Positions 1 through 8,881 of a DNA stretch of 64,000 nucleotides are shown piece after piece (position 1 is the stretch's first letter; each line of letters opens with the position of its first letter). The notes beneath the pieces were generated by a model that saw only the letters and a program-made list of their open reading frames with translations, did no database searches and was not told where the DNA came from. Location: the NCBI GenBank assembly GCA_947626745.1, contig CANQTF010000007.1:47084-111083 (forward strand), in the 5' to 3' direction. Origin of the DNA: an uncultured Lachnospiraceae bacterium (GTDB lineage: Bacteria > Bacillota > Clostridia > Lachnospirales > Lachnospiraceae). The position numbers were made by a program, and so were the translations under genes.

Positions 1-2
1 GG

Positions 3-1598
3 ACGATCGCGGCGGTCTTCTCTTTTCTGTTCACCGTGGCGATGCTGTTTGGCGTCCGTCTGGAGGCGGAGGGGAATGTGGACTTCAAGGACATCCGGCT
101 GTGGATATCTTTGCCGGTCCTGACCTGTCTTTTCACGATATTGATACGGAAATTCTGGAATTTTCTCGACGGTATGGAGATCAGAAAAAAAGCGATCGCG
201 GAGCATGTCAGGATCCCTGCCTCACCGGCCAAAACAGCCCGGTACGCGAATATCCTGACCTTTTTTTTCATGATCCTGTGCTGGATCCCGGTGTTCCTTG
301 CCGTGTACCCCGGATTTTTTGTCTATGACGCGCAGGACGAGTGGGTGCAGGTGGCGGCCAGATCGTTCAACACGCACCACCCGCTGGTCCATGTGCTCCT
401 GCTCGGCGGCATCGTGTGCGCCGTGCATAAATACACGGACTCCTACAATCTGGGTATTGCGTGTTACATGATCGTGCAGATGGTGATCGTATCGGGCAGC
501 TTTACTTACCTGCTCTCCTTTATGCGGCGCAAACAGGTCGCCAAAGGCATTCGGCTTTTCTCGCTGCTCTATTATGCCTTTTTCCCGGTCATCGTGATGT
601 TTACGCTCTGTTCCGCCAAGGATACGATCTTTACGGCGGCCCTGTTGCTGCTTCTTTTGTCGCTTTTGGACATGGGGAGCGATGCCGGGACATTTTTTGC
701 GTCCGGCAAAAAGCAGTTCTTTTTTGCTGCCTGTGCGGTGGCGATGATGCTTTTTCGCAGGAACGGCGTCTATGCCTTCGCGGTCATGATCCCCATACTG
801 TTATACTGCCACCGTACCCATATCAAAAGGCTGTGTCTGCTGTGCGCGGCAATCTTTCTCACATATTTTCTGATCAACGGCGGCCTTGCCGCAGCGCTTC
901 ACGCCGCACACGGCGAGAATCAGGAGATCCTCACCGTGCCGATCCAGCAGTTGGCGAGGACCTATAAATTCAACAGGGATACGTTCACGCAGGAAGATAT
1001 CGACATGCTTCACGAGGTCCTGCCGGAAGAGGCGCTGGTCCTGTACAATCCGAAGCTGTCGGATCCCGTCAAGGTGCAGTTCAGAAATGAGGCGTTTGTC
1101 GCGGACAGATCCAAGTATATGGGGCTTTGGCTGCGGATCGGCCTGAAGAAGCCCTTGTCCTACCTTAACGCATGGCTTGTCAATTCCTACGGCTTCTGGT
1201 ATCCGGATACGGTCATAGACGTCTATTCGGGGAATACGGTGTTTACGTTTACTTACGAGGACAGTTCCTATTTCGGTTATGAGGTGGAAGCGCCGGGCTT
1301 CCGGGACAGCAAGATACCGTGGCTCGACGAGGCGTACAGGAAGCTGGCGCTGGAAATATCGCAGGAGAAGATACCGATCTGGTCCATGCTCTATTCGCCC
1401 GGCGGGATATTCTGGGGGATCGCGTTTGTGTACGCCTATGTGCTGTACCGCAGGAAATATCATCTGATGATCCCGTATCTGATGGTGCTGCTCGTCTGGC
1501 TGACGGTGCTGCTTGGGCCGACCTATCTGCCGCGCTATGTGCTGATCTTCTGGTTTGGCATGCCGCTTTTTGCGGCGATGCTGGCGGAGGAGATCTAG
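3..1598 (+). CDS. DUF6020-like polytopic membrane protein, 5' end outside window
   Basis: The frame is open from base 3, and the codons before the first usable start (GTG at 36) encode hydrophobic residues, so the gene probably begins upstream of the window. About 530 residues are visible, with roughly ten membrane segments. After the early helices comes YPGFFVYDAQDEW, followed about 15 residues later by HHPLVHVLL. I associate this acidic-plus-HP pattern with DUF6020 proteins, which resemble GT-C enzymes that use lipid-linked sugar donors. A soluble loop of about 150 residues precedes the last helices. A role in glycan decoration or transfer is inferred from context. The acceptor and donor cannot be read from the sequence. 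Confidence 0.7.
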   Translation, partial: TIAAVFSFLFTVAMLFGVRLEAEGNVDFKDIRLWISLPVLTCLFTILIRKFWNFLDGMEIRKKAIAEHVRIPASPAKTARYANILTFFFMILCWIPVFLAVYPGFFVYDAQDEWVQVAARSFNTHHPLVHVLLLGGIVCAVHKYTDSYNLGIACYMIVQMVIVSGSFTYLLSFMRRKQVAKGIRLFSLLYYAFFPVIVMFTLCSAKDTIFTAALLLLLLSLLDMGSDAGTFFASGKKQFFFAACAVAMMLFRRNGVYAFAVMIPILLYCHRTHIKRLCLLCAAIFLTYFLINGGLAAALHAAHGENQEILTVPIQQLARTYKFNRDTFTQEDIDMLHEVLPEEALVLYNPKLSDPVKVQFRNEAFVADRSKYMGLWLRIGLKKPLSYLNAWLVNSYGFWYPDTVIDVYSGNTVFTFTYEDSSYFGYEVEAPGFRDSKIPWLDEAYRKLALEISQEKIPIWSMLYSPGGIFWGIAFVYAYVLYRRKYHLMIPYLMVLLVWLTVLLGPTYLPRYVLIFWFGMPLFAAMLAEEI

Positions 1599-1612
1599 CG
1601 GCGGGAGAATGT

Positions 1613-1641
1613 TTGTAAAATTTGACTATCCGTGATATACT
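1613..1641 (+). promoter_or_regulatory. Predicted sigma-A promoter upstream of the 1677 gene
   Basis: A -35 element TTGTAA (1613-1618) is followed by a 17-base spacer and TATACT (1636-1641), which carries an extended -10 TG at 1633-1634. It lies in the 78-bp gap between the first gene and the polymerase-like gene at 1677. A TTGACT at 1622 is only 8 bases from the -10, too close to act as its -35. The -35 match is moderate, but the extended -10 compensates. Confidence 0.5.
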
Positions 1642-1676
1642 AGGCTGTAAAAGGATTTTTCCGGCAAGGTGGGGAA

Positions 1677-4184
1677 ATGAATAGGATCGTTTATAAAAAA
1701 CAGGCAGTCTGTTGGACGGTCTGGATCATCATAGTGTGTGCGATGCTGCTGTTGTGGCCGCTTCGTCTGGTGAAGGAGACGGTCGTCTCGGAAGGCAGCG
1801 GCCGGATGGCTGCGGAGTCGGAGGAGATCACGGCGGATTACACGGTGGAGCAGATGTTCATTGCGCAGTATGACAGGCTGAAAAACATTGACATCTATTT
1901 TACCGGCGGAACGATCGGAGAACAGTTTAACTTCGTGCTGTATGACAGAAAGATGAACGTCCTCATGCAGCAGATCATTGACACGGAAAATATGAAGGAC
2001 ATGCCCGGCTTCTGTACCGTGCAGGTCAACATCGACACGGAGGTCGGCAGGGAGTATTATTTTCTGCTGCAGGGGTTGGCAGAGCAGGAAGCGGACTCCT
2101 TTTTCCGGGTCGCGTATGAAAATACGGAAGATTCGGGCAATATATATAACGGGACGCTCTACTATGGAAATGTCGAAGATACGGAACGCTGCATGATCGC
2201 AGCCTACGAGTATGAGATGCCGCTGCGCAAGGGCAGGACCTTCGCGTGCGATGCGCTCCTGCTGCTTGCCGGGCTGGCCGTGACTTACGCCGTCTACAGA
2301 TATTACGGAAAGCATCCGGAGCGGAACGGGCTTGTCACGGTGGAGAAGATCGTGAAGACGGTCTGCAATCCGCTGATCGTGCTGGCCGGACTCGGGGCGC
2401 TGGCGGCGGTATGGCCGTGCAGACTGTTCACCGCAAACACGGTATCTGTCGTATTCTATGCCGTCGGCATCATTCTGACGGCCGCCGTTCTGCTCTACGC
2501 GGTGAATCATGACAGGACAGGCTGCGCGTCGGACAGGACGGTCTTGGATATCCTTGGGAAGGACTGGCAAAATTATCTGCAGTCTGCTCTTTTTGCCGGT
2601 GCGATCTGGGCGTGCTGCAACTATATGAACGGACTGTATGAGCTTCACCATACCATAGCCTTTCGACAGCTCCTGCTCTTTTCTGCGCTGGCCGTGATCG
2701 TGACATACAAGGGAAAGGATATCTTCAATCTTGTGAATCTGCTGTATGCGGCGGCAGCGGCATTTGTGGGCTTTCGATATTATACAAAGACGGCGGCGTC
2801 GATGGAAGATCCTGAGGAAGCGGAGATACTTGTCCTGAAGCTTACCGTCTGGGCCGGCGTCCTGGCGGGCCTTGTCATCATCGGCACGGTGCGGTTTCTC
2901 GTGCGCGGACAGATCCGGGATATCTATGTGTGGTACGGTATCCTTGTGGCAGCGTTTTTTGCGCTGCTCATATGGCGCCGCAACACGAGAGGGTGGCCGA
3001 TCTATCTGGTATGCACTTTCGGGCTGTTTTATCTGAACATGGCGGCTTGGGATAAAAAGGCGATGCTGCTTCGGAACATATGCAACGGTATCCTGTTTCA
3101 TTTTGGGGCGTCCGTAATATACTGTCTGCTGCACAGGCCGTATATGTTCTATCGGTATTACCGTTATCCGTTCATTTTTCACACGGTGACTATGACGGGG
3201 GTTTATCTGGCGCTGGCGGTGGCGGCGGCGCTCGTCAAATTTTTAGATGCATACAGAAGGCGTCCGCGCCTTTCGGCCGTATATAAAGAACTGTTTGTGC
3301 TTGGCGCCTCATCGGTATACCTGTTGCTTACGCTGTCCAGAACGGGCTATCTGGCGGTCATGGCTATGGCGTTGGTCCTGGTCTTCGTCGTGTGTTTCCC
3401 TATGAAGCACAGGTGGCGCGGTATGCTGCAGAGTGTGGGTATGGCGCTGCTTGCGCTGGTGGTATGCTTTCCGATCGTCTTCACGGCACAGCGGACGATC
3501 CCTGCCGTCGTGGCGCGGCCGATCCTGCATGAGATAGAAGAACTGCCTGTGGAGATCGTGCATGGGAGATATACGGATTCCGAGTATTATATCACTGTCC
3601 AGCGCTTTATTCAGGTGTTCCAGATGAAGATCCTCGGCATGCCGGAAGACAGATGCCTTCCGGCGCAGGACATGGTTGGGGCGGCGGAAGAAGGACACAG
3701 TCTGCTGTCGGCAGATAGGGGCGAGATACTGCTCGCCTCGGCACAGGACGTATCCGTGGATATGCCGGAAGAGAGCGGGGACACGGCGGACGATGAGGCG
3801 TCCTATGCCAACGGCAGACTGTATATCTTCAAGACGTATTACCGCAATCTGAACAAGATCGGTCATGACGATATGGGGATCATGGAGCCGGATGGCAATT
3901 ATATCGCCCATGCACACAATATTTACCTTCAGGTTGCTTACGACCACGGCATATATGTGGGCCTTGTGTTTATTTTGCTCGGCGTGGGGACCTTTGTGCA
4001 GTCGCTGCTGTATTACCGCAGCCACAAAAACGACAGGGACTGCGCGGCGCTGCCGCTGGCTGTGCTCATTTTTTTCGCGGTCGCGGGTCTGACCGAGTGG
4101 ATCTTTCATCCCTGCAACCCGGCGGCGTACTGTCTGCTCCTTGCCATGACGCCGCTTTTGGCTGACAGAGAGAGAAACGCATAG
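1677..4184 (+). CDS. O-antigen ligase/Wzy-like membrane protein with N-terminal extracytoplasmic domain
   Basis: This 835-residue protein has one N-terminal helix (about 10-30), a soluble domain (about 30-185) likely outside the membrane, then about 12-14 helices. A large hydrophilic loop (about 620-740) ends near HAHNIYLQVAYDHGI at about residue 744. That late histidine-rich loop is typical of the O-antigen ligase/polymerase (Wzy_C, WaaL) superfamily, which transfers lipid-linked glycan onto another glycan, lipid or protein. It is long for the family because of the N-terminal domain. The start is preceded by a purine-rich AAGGTGGGG. Polymerase, ligase and protein O-oligosaccharyltransferase roles cannot be separated here. 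It lies directly before the PglF-PglE-PglC set. Confidence 0.7.
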   Translation: MNRIVYKKQAVCWTVWIIIVCAMLLLWPLRLVKETVVSEGSGRMAAESEEITADYTVEQMFIAQYDRLKNIDIYFTGGTIGEQFNFVLYDRKMNVLMQQIIDTENMKDMPGFCTVQVNIDTEVGREYYFLLQGLAEQEADSFFRVAYENTEDSGNIYNGTLYYGNVEDTERCMIAAYEYEMPLRKGRTFACDALLLLAGLAVTYAVYRYYGKHPERNGLVTVEKIVKTVCNPLIVLAGLGALAAVWPCRLFTANTVSVVFYAVGIILTAAVLLYAVNHDRTGCASDRTVLDILGKDWQNYLQSALFAGAIWACCNYMNGLYELHHTIAFRQLLLFSALAVIVTYKGKDIFNLVNLLYAAAAAFVGFRYYTKTAASMEDPEEAEILVLKLTVWAGVLAGLVIIGTVRFLVRGQIRDIYVWYGILVAAFFALLIWRRNTRGWPIYLVCTFGLFYLNMAAWDKKAMLLRNICNGILFHFGASVIYCLLHRPYMFYRYYRYPFIFHTVTMTGVYLALAVAAALVKFLDAYRRRPRLSAVYKELFVLGASSVYLLLTLSRTGYLAVMAMALVLVFVVCFPMKHRWRGMLQSVGMALLALVVCFPIVFTAQRTIPAVVARPILHEIEELPVEIVHGRYTDSEYYITVQRFIQVFQMKILGMPEDRCLPAQDMVGAAEEGHSLLSADRGEILLASAQDVSVDMPEESGDTADDEASYANGRLYIFKTYYRNLNKIGHDDMGIMEPDGNYIAHAHNIYLQVAYDHGIYVGLVFILLGVGTFVQSLLYYRSHKNDRDCAALPLAVLIFFAVAGLTEWIFHPCNPAAYCLLLAMTPLLADRERNA

Positions 4185-4193
4185 GAAAAAGAT

Positions 4194-6095
4194 ATGGACA
4201 AGAAGAGAAAACCCTTTAACGTAAAAATATTTTATCGAAGGACATGCCTGATCATCTACGATATCATCAGTATCGCGCTGGCCAGCTATCTGGCGCTTCT
4301 GGTGCGCTATGAGTTTTCGCTGAACGCGATACCGGAGCACTTTATGCGCCCGGTGGAGCAGTTCATGCCCGTCAATATACTGGTGACGCTGCTCATATTC
4401 TATATTTTCCGCCTGTACAGCAGCCTGTGGGCCTTTGCCGGCGAGACGGAGCTGCAGAACATCATTATTTCCTGCGTGCTGTCCACTGTCGCGAACAGCA
4501 TCGGTCTGCAGTTTTTTAAGGTGGCCTCGCAGGCGGTGCCGAAGAGCTATTATTTCCTGTATCTCTTCCTGTTAGTCACCTGTATTTTTGCCAGCCGCTT
4601 TTCCTACCGCTTTTTCAGAGGGCTGAAGCACAAGCAGCAGAACAAGAAAAACCTGATCTCCGTCATGGTGATAGGCGCCGGAGAAGCGGCGAACGTCATT
4701 ATCAAGGAGATCGTAGGCAGCAATTTCTCCACGATGGTGATCAAGTGCATCATCGACGACGACAAGGGAAAATGGGGGAGATATATCCAAGGCATCAAGG
4801 TGGTCGGCGGACGTGAGAAGATCGTTGAGTGCGCAGATATTTACGGCGTAGATGAGATCATTGTGGCGATGCCTTCCGCGAGCCGGACAGATATCAGGGA
4901 TATATTGGAGATCTGTAAGGACACCAACTGTAAGCTGCGATCCCTGCCGGGCATGTACCAGCTTGTGAACGGAGAGGTCAATGTCAGCAAGCTGCGCGAC
5001 GTGGAGGTGGAAGATCTGTTGGGGCGGGAACCGATCAGCGTCGATCTGGATTCCATTCTCGGCTATGTGCAGGGCAAGGTGGTCCTCGTGACCGGCGGCG
5101 GCGGCTCTATCGGCAGCGAGCTGTGCAGACAGATAGCGTCGCACAGGCCGAAGCAGCTTGTGATCGTGGATATTTATGAGAACGCGGTCTATGATATCCA
5201 GCAGGAATTGAAGGTGAAGTATCCGGAGCTGGATATGGTGGTGCTGATCGCATCGGTGCGGAACACGAACCGCATGAATTATATCTTTTCCAAATATAAG
5301 CCGCACATCGTATATCACGCGGCGGCGCACAAGCACGTGCCGCTGATGGAGGACAGTCCCACCGAAGCGATCAAGAACAACGTGTTCGGCACCTTTAAGA
5401 CGGCACAGGCGGCGGCGATGAGCGGTGTGCAGCGGTTTGTGATGATATCCACGGACAAGGCGGTGAATCCCACGAATATCATGGGCGCCAGCAAGCGTAT
5501 CTGCGAGATGATCATTCAAACTTTTGATAAACATTATGACACGGAATTTGTGGCGGTCCGGTTTGGCAACGTGCTGGGAAGCAACGGCAGCGTGCTCCCG
5601 CTGTTCCGCAAGCAGATCGAGGCCGGCGGGCCCGTGACGGTGACGCATCCCGATATCATTCGTTATTTTATGACGATATCGGAGGCGGTGTCGCTGGTGC
5701 TGCAGGCCGGCGCATACGCCAAGGGCGGCGAGATCTTTGTGCTGGATATGGGGGAGCCGGTCAGGATTCTGGATCTGGCGGAGAATCTCATCAAGCTGTC
5801 AGGGTACCGTGTGGGTGAAGATATCAAGATCGAGTTTACCGGTCTTCGTCCGGGCGAGAAGCTGTATGAGGAACTGCTCATGGACGAGGAGGGCATGCGG
5901 GATACCGCAAACAAGATGATCCATATCGGGAAACCGATCGAACTGGACGAGCATGAATTCTTTGCGCAGCTGAAGAAGCTGAAGGACGAGTGCCAGATAG
6001 AAAATTCCGACATCAGGCCGCTCATCAGGCAGATCGTTCCGACCTATCACAATCCGGACGAGGAGCAGACGGAAGAGACCGCGGGCGACAGATAA
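4194..6095 (+). CDS. pglF: PglF/CapD-type UDP-GlcNAc 4,6-dehydratase
   Basis: The enzyme should convert UDP-GlcNAc to UDP-2-acetamido-2,6-dideoxy-4-hexulose at the inner membrane face. The 633 residues comprise about four N-terminal helices (to about 140), a first Rossmann domain with VIGAGEAANVI (about 157), and a catalytic SDR domain with VTGGGGSIGSE (about 299). Family hallmarks AAAHKHVPLMED and STDKAVNPTN are present. The usual Tyr of the SDR YxxxK motif is Met (MGASK, 430-434), as is normal in PglF/WbpM/CapD proteins. It is followed 25 bp later by the PglE-like aminotransferase. Whether it strictly inverts at C5 cannot be told, but the neighbouring PglE and PglC favour the D-sugar, bacillosamine-type route. 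Confidence 0.9.
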   Translation: MDKKRKPFNVKIFYRRTCLIIYDIISIALASYLALLVRYEFSLNAIPEHFMRPVEQFMPVNILVTLLIFYIFRLYSSLWAFAGETELQNIIISCVLSTVANSIGLQFFKVASQAVPKSYYFLYLFLLVTCIFASRFSYRFFRGLKHKQQNKKNLISVMVIGAGEAANVIIKEIVGSNFSTMVIKCIIDDDKGKWGRYIQGIKVVGGREKIVECADIYGVDEIIVAMPSASRTDIRDILEICKDTNCKLRSLPGMYQLVNGEVNVSKLRDVEVEDLLGREPISVDLDSILGYVQGKVVLVTGGGGSIGSELCRQIASHRPKQLVIVDIYENAVYDIQQELKVKYPELDMVVLIASVRNTNRMNYIFSKYKPHIVYHAAAHKHVPLMEDSPTEAIKNNVFGTFKTAQAAAMSGVQRFVMISTDKAVNPTNIMGASKRICEMIIQTFDKHYDTEFVAVRFGNVLGSNGSVLPLFRKQIEAGGPVTVTHPDIIRYFMTISEAVSLVLQAGAYAKGGEIFVLDMGEPVRILDLAENLIKLSGYRVGEDIKIEFTGLRPGEKLYEELLMDEEGMRDTANKMIHIGKPIELDEHEFFAQLKKLKDECQIENSDIRPLIRQIVPTYHNPDEEQTEETAGDR

Positions 6096-6120
6096 CAAGA
6101 GGAAAAGAGGAAGAGCAGCT

Positions 6121-7254
6121 ATGGACAGAAAAAAGATCTACCTGTCGTCCCCGACGATGCACGGCGACGAACAGAAATATGTGCAGGAGGCGTTTGACAC
6201 CAACTGGATAGCGCCGCTTGGGCCGAACGTCAATGCGTTCGAGCAGGAGATGGAGGCGTATACGGGCTGCGGTCATGCGGCGGCGCTCAGCTCCGGCACG
6301 GCGGCGATCCACCTGTCTCTCAAGCTGTTGGGCATCGGTCAGGGCGACCTGGTCTTTGTGTCGGATTTCACATTTTCGGCGACCTGCAATCCGATCGTCT
6401 ACGAGAATGCGACGCCGGTGTTTATCGACTCCGAGCCGGACACCTGGAATATGTCGCCCGAAGCGCTGGAACGGGCCTTCGTGAAGTATCCGCATCCGAG
6501 AGCGGTGATCTGCGTACACCTGTACGGTACGCCGGCGAAGCTCGACGAGATCATGGCGATCTGTCAGGCGCATGACGTGCCGCTCATAGAGGATGCCGCC
6601 GAGTCTTTGGGAAGCACCTATAAGGGCAGACATACCGGAACATACGGGAAATACGGGATCTATTCCTTTAACGGCAATAAGATCATCACGACTTCCGGCG
6701 GCGGCATGCTTGTGTCGCAGGACGGGGAGGCGACGAAGCGTGCAACTTTTCTTGCAACACAGGCAAGAGATCCTGCAAGGCATTATCAGCACTCCCAGAT
6801 CGGTTACAATTACCGCATGAGCAACGTTACGGCGGGGATCGGCCGGGGACAGCTCCTGCATCTGGAGGAGCATAAGGCGCGGAAAAAAGAGATCTATGCA
6901 CAGTACCGGGAGGCGTTTGCGGATATACCGGAGATCGCCATGAATCCGCTGAATCCGGAGGGGGACGCCAACTGCTGGCTGTCCTGTATGACGATCGCCG
7001 AAGAAAGCGGCATAACACCCGATATGGTAATGGACGCGCTGGAAGAAGTGAATGCGGAGACCAGACCGATCTGGAAGCCGATGCATCTGCAGCCGGTGTT
7101 TGCGGCCAATGATTTTATACCGCACAACGGAGACGGCAGCAGTGTGGGAGCGGATATTTTTGCCAGAGGGCTGTGTCTGCCGAGCGATATCAAGAACACG
7201 CCGGAAGATATGGAACTGATCATCGGCGTGGTGCGAAAGTGCTTCGGCAGATAG
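6121..7254 (+). CDS. pglE: PglE-like UDP-4-keto-sugar aminotransferase (DegT/DnrJ/EryC1)
   Basis: This 377-residue PLP-dependent fold-I enzyme should aminate C4 of the PglF product to give UDP-4-amino-4,6-dideoxy-GlcNAc. The N-terminus (YLSSPTMHGDEQKYV) and LSSGTAAIHLSLKLL match sugar aminotransferases. The PLP lysine is K187 in SFNGNKIITTSGGG, and EDAAESLGS supplies the PLP-ring aspartate region. Length is normal. A strong GAGGAAAAGAGG leader precedes the ATG, and the PglC-like gene follows after 12 bp. No PglD-type acetyltransferase occurs next to it, so how the 4-amino group is capped in this organism is open. Confidence 0.9.
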   Translation: MDRKKIYLSSPTMHGDEQKYVQEAFDTNWIAPLGPNVNAFEQEMEAYTGCGHAAALSSGTAAIHLSLKLLGIGQGDLVFVSDFTFSATCNPIVYENATPVFIDSEPDTWNMSPEALERAFVKYPHPRAVICVHLYGTPAKLDEIMAICQAHDVPLIEDAAESLGSTYKGRHTGTYGKYGIYSFNGNKIITTSGGGMLVSQDGEATKRATFLATQARDPARHYQHSQIGYNYRMSNVTAGIGRGQLLHLEEHKARKKEIYAQYREAFADIPEIAMNPLNPEGDANCWLSCMTIAEESGITPDMVMDALEEVNAETRPIWKPMHLQPVFAANDFIPHNGDGSSVGADIFARGLCLPSDIKNTPEDMELIIGVVRKCFGR

Positions 7255-7266
7255 AAGGAGAGTCCT

Positions 7267-7908
7267 ATGTATCGAAAGTGTATCAAGCGCCTGTTTGACA
7301 TTGTGATCTCCCTGTGCAGTATCGTCATACTGTCTCCCGTGTACCTGCTATTGGCGGTCTTGGTGAGGGTAAAATTGGGATCGCCTGTTATTTTTAAACA
7401 GGAGAGGCCCGGAAAAGACGAGAAGATCTTTCATCTGTATAAATTCCGCTCCATGAATGACGCCCGTAATGAAAAGGGGGAGCTGCTTCCCGATGAAGCG
7501 CGGCTCACCTCGTTCGGGAAAAAGCTGCGGAGCACCAGTCTGGACGAGCTTCCGGAGTTGGTCAATATACTGAGGGGCGATATGAGCCTGATCGGGCCGC
7601 GGCCGCTTTTGGTCAGATACCTTCCGTGGTACACAGAGGAGGAAAGGCGCAGACACGACGTGCGGCCGGGACTTACGGGACTCGCACAGGTGAACGGCCG
7701 GAATGCGCTTGGCTGGGAGGAGAGGTTCGCGTATGATCTGGAGTATGTGGACCGCCTGTCTTTCGGCATGGACTTAAAGATCATCGGCATGACGGTCGGC
7801 AAGGTGCTGCGGCATTCCGATACCCTGTCGGGGGCGGATCAGGTCGTTGCGGATTTTGATGTGTATCGCAGGGGGCAGACAGAGCGTGAGAAAGATAGAA
7901 CTCTTTGA
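7267..7908 (+). CDS. pglC: PglC-like monotopic phosphoglycosyl transferase
   Basis: This enzyme should move a phospho-amino-sugar from its UDP form to undecaprenyl phosphate and so start a lipid-linked glycan. At 213 residues it is the minimal PglC size, with one N-terminal re-entrant hydrophobic helix (about 9-30) after a basic KCIKR. It has KFRSM, the catalytic Asp-Glu pair D93-E94 (RSTSLDELPEL), GDMSLIGPRPL and RPGLTGLAQVNGRNAL. The Asp-Glu numbering matches Campylobacter PglC. The gene is one of two initiating transferases in the window; the other, at 34552, is the long WbaP/WcaJ type. It overlaps the next gene by about 20 bp. Confidence 0.92.
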   Translation: MYRKCIKRLFDIVISLCSIVILSPVYLLLAVLVRVKLGSPVIFKQERPGKDEKIFHLYKFRSMNDARNEKGELLPDEARLTSFGKKLRSTSLDELPELVNILRGDMSLIGPRPLLVRYLPWYTEEERRRHDVRPGLTGLAQVNGRNALGWEERFAYDLEYVDRLSFGMDLKIIGMTVGKVLRHSDTLSGADQVVADFDVYRRGQTEREKDRTL

Positions 7909-8839
7909 GAGAGAATTGGCCGAGACGCCCATCCAGATGTTGTCGGGCGAGTACGGACACAACAGGTTTTTCATGAAAAGAGACGACAGTATCCCTTTTT
8001 GCTTCGGCGGCAACAAAGTCAGGAAGGCGGCGGCGTTTTACCGGGATATCCGGAAAACGGACACGGACGTCATCATGACTTACGGAAGCAACAGCTCCAA
8101 TCATTGCCGCATCATTGCAAACATGGCGGCGGCTATGGGACTGGCCTGTCATGTGATCTCACCCGAGGAGAACAGGGAAAGGCTGTATAATACCGGATTG
8201 GTGGAGCGGTTCGGCGCGGTCATAGAGACCTGCCCCGTCACGGAGGTGGCGGAGACGATCGAGCGCAGGAAAGCGGCTTACCGCGCGGAGGGAAGGAGCC
8301 CTTATTTCATTGTCGGCGGCGGGCACGGCTATCACGGAACGGACAGCTACGTGAAGGCGTATCGGGAGATAGAGCGGCAGGAGCAGCGCGCCGGTCTGCA
8401 TTTTGACTATATTTTTCACGCTTCCGGTACGGGAGCGACGCAGGCGGGGCTGGTCTGCGGACAGCTCCTGGCGGGAGACGAACAGAGGAAGATCGTCGGG
8501 ATCAGTATCGCCAGAGACGCCGCGCGCGGCAGAAATGTGGTAAAAGACAGCATACGGGAATATCTGGCGGCCGACTTTGACAGACTATATCGGGAGGACA
8601 GGCTGCTCTTTGAAGACGGCTATCGTCTCGGCGGATACGGCAGATATACGGAGGAAGTGGAGCGGATGATCGAGCGGGTGATGGCGCGGGAGGGCATTCC
8701 CATGGATACCACGTATGTCGGCAAAGCCTTTTACGGCATGACGGCGTATCTCCAGAGCCGCGGCATAAAAGACAAAAACATTCTGTTCATTCACACGGGC
8801 GGCGCGCCGTTGTACTTCGACAGGCTGGCCAAAGAATAA
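7886..8839 (+). CDS. PLP-dependent ACC deaminase/D-cysteine desulfhydrase-family enzyme
   Basis: This is a fold-II (tryptophan synthase beta-like) PLP protein of about 317 residues. CFGGNKVRKAA holds the PLP lysine (K44), followed by TYGSNSSNHCRIIANMAAAMG and a phosphate-binding stretch ASGTGATQAGLVCGQ. This is the pattern of ACC deaminase, D-cysteine desulfhydrase and related enzymes. I chose GTG at 7886, preceded by AGGGGG. The frame is also open to ATG 7859 and TTG 7847, which would overlap the PglC gene more. It lies between PglC-like and ATP-grasp genes, so it may make or process a small amino acid for sugar decoration. The substrate is unknown. Confidence 0.75.
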   Translation: MRKIELFERELAETPIQMLSGEYGHNRFFMKRDDSIPFCFGGNKVRKAAAFYRDIRKTDTDVIMTYGSNSSNHCRIIANMAAAMGLACHVISPEENRERLYNTGLVERFGAVIETCPVTEVAETIERRKAAYRAEGRSPYFIVGGGHGYHGTDSYVKAYREIERQEQRAGLHFDYIFHASGTGATQAGLVCGQLLAGDEQRKIVGISIARDAARGRNVVKDSIREYLAADFDRLYREDRLLFEDGYRLGGYGRYTEEVERMIERVMAREGIPMDTTYVGKAFYGMTAYLQSRGIKDKNILFIHTGGAPLYFDRLAKE

Positions 8840-8881
8840 CACACGTTTTGCTAAATATCCGTCTGCCGGAAGAAAGGTAGT

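Noticed and set aside
261..268. T8 runs inside genes (also near 10331, 12432, 25934, 52447, 57421, 63787) as phase-variation tracts
   Set aside because: They are common in Phe-coding stretches, mostly in hydrophobic segments, all are in intact frames, and they occur often by chance. Only the G tracts stand out.
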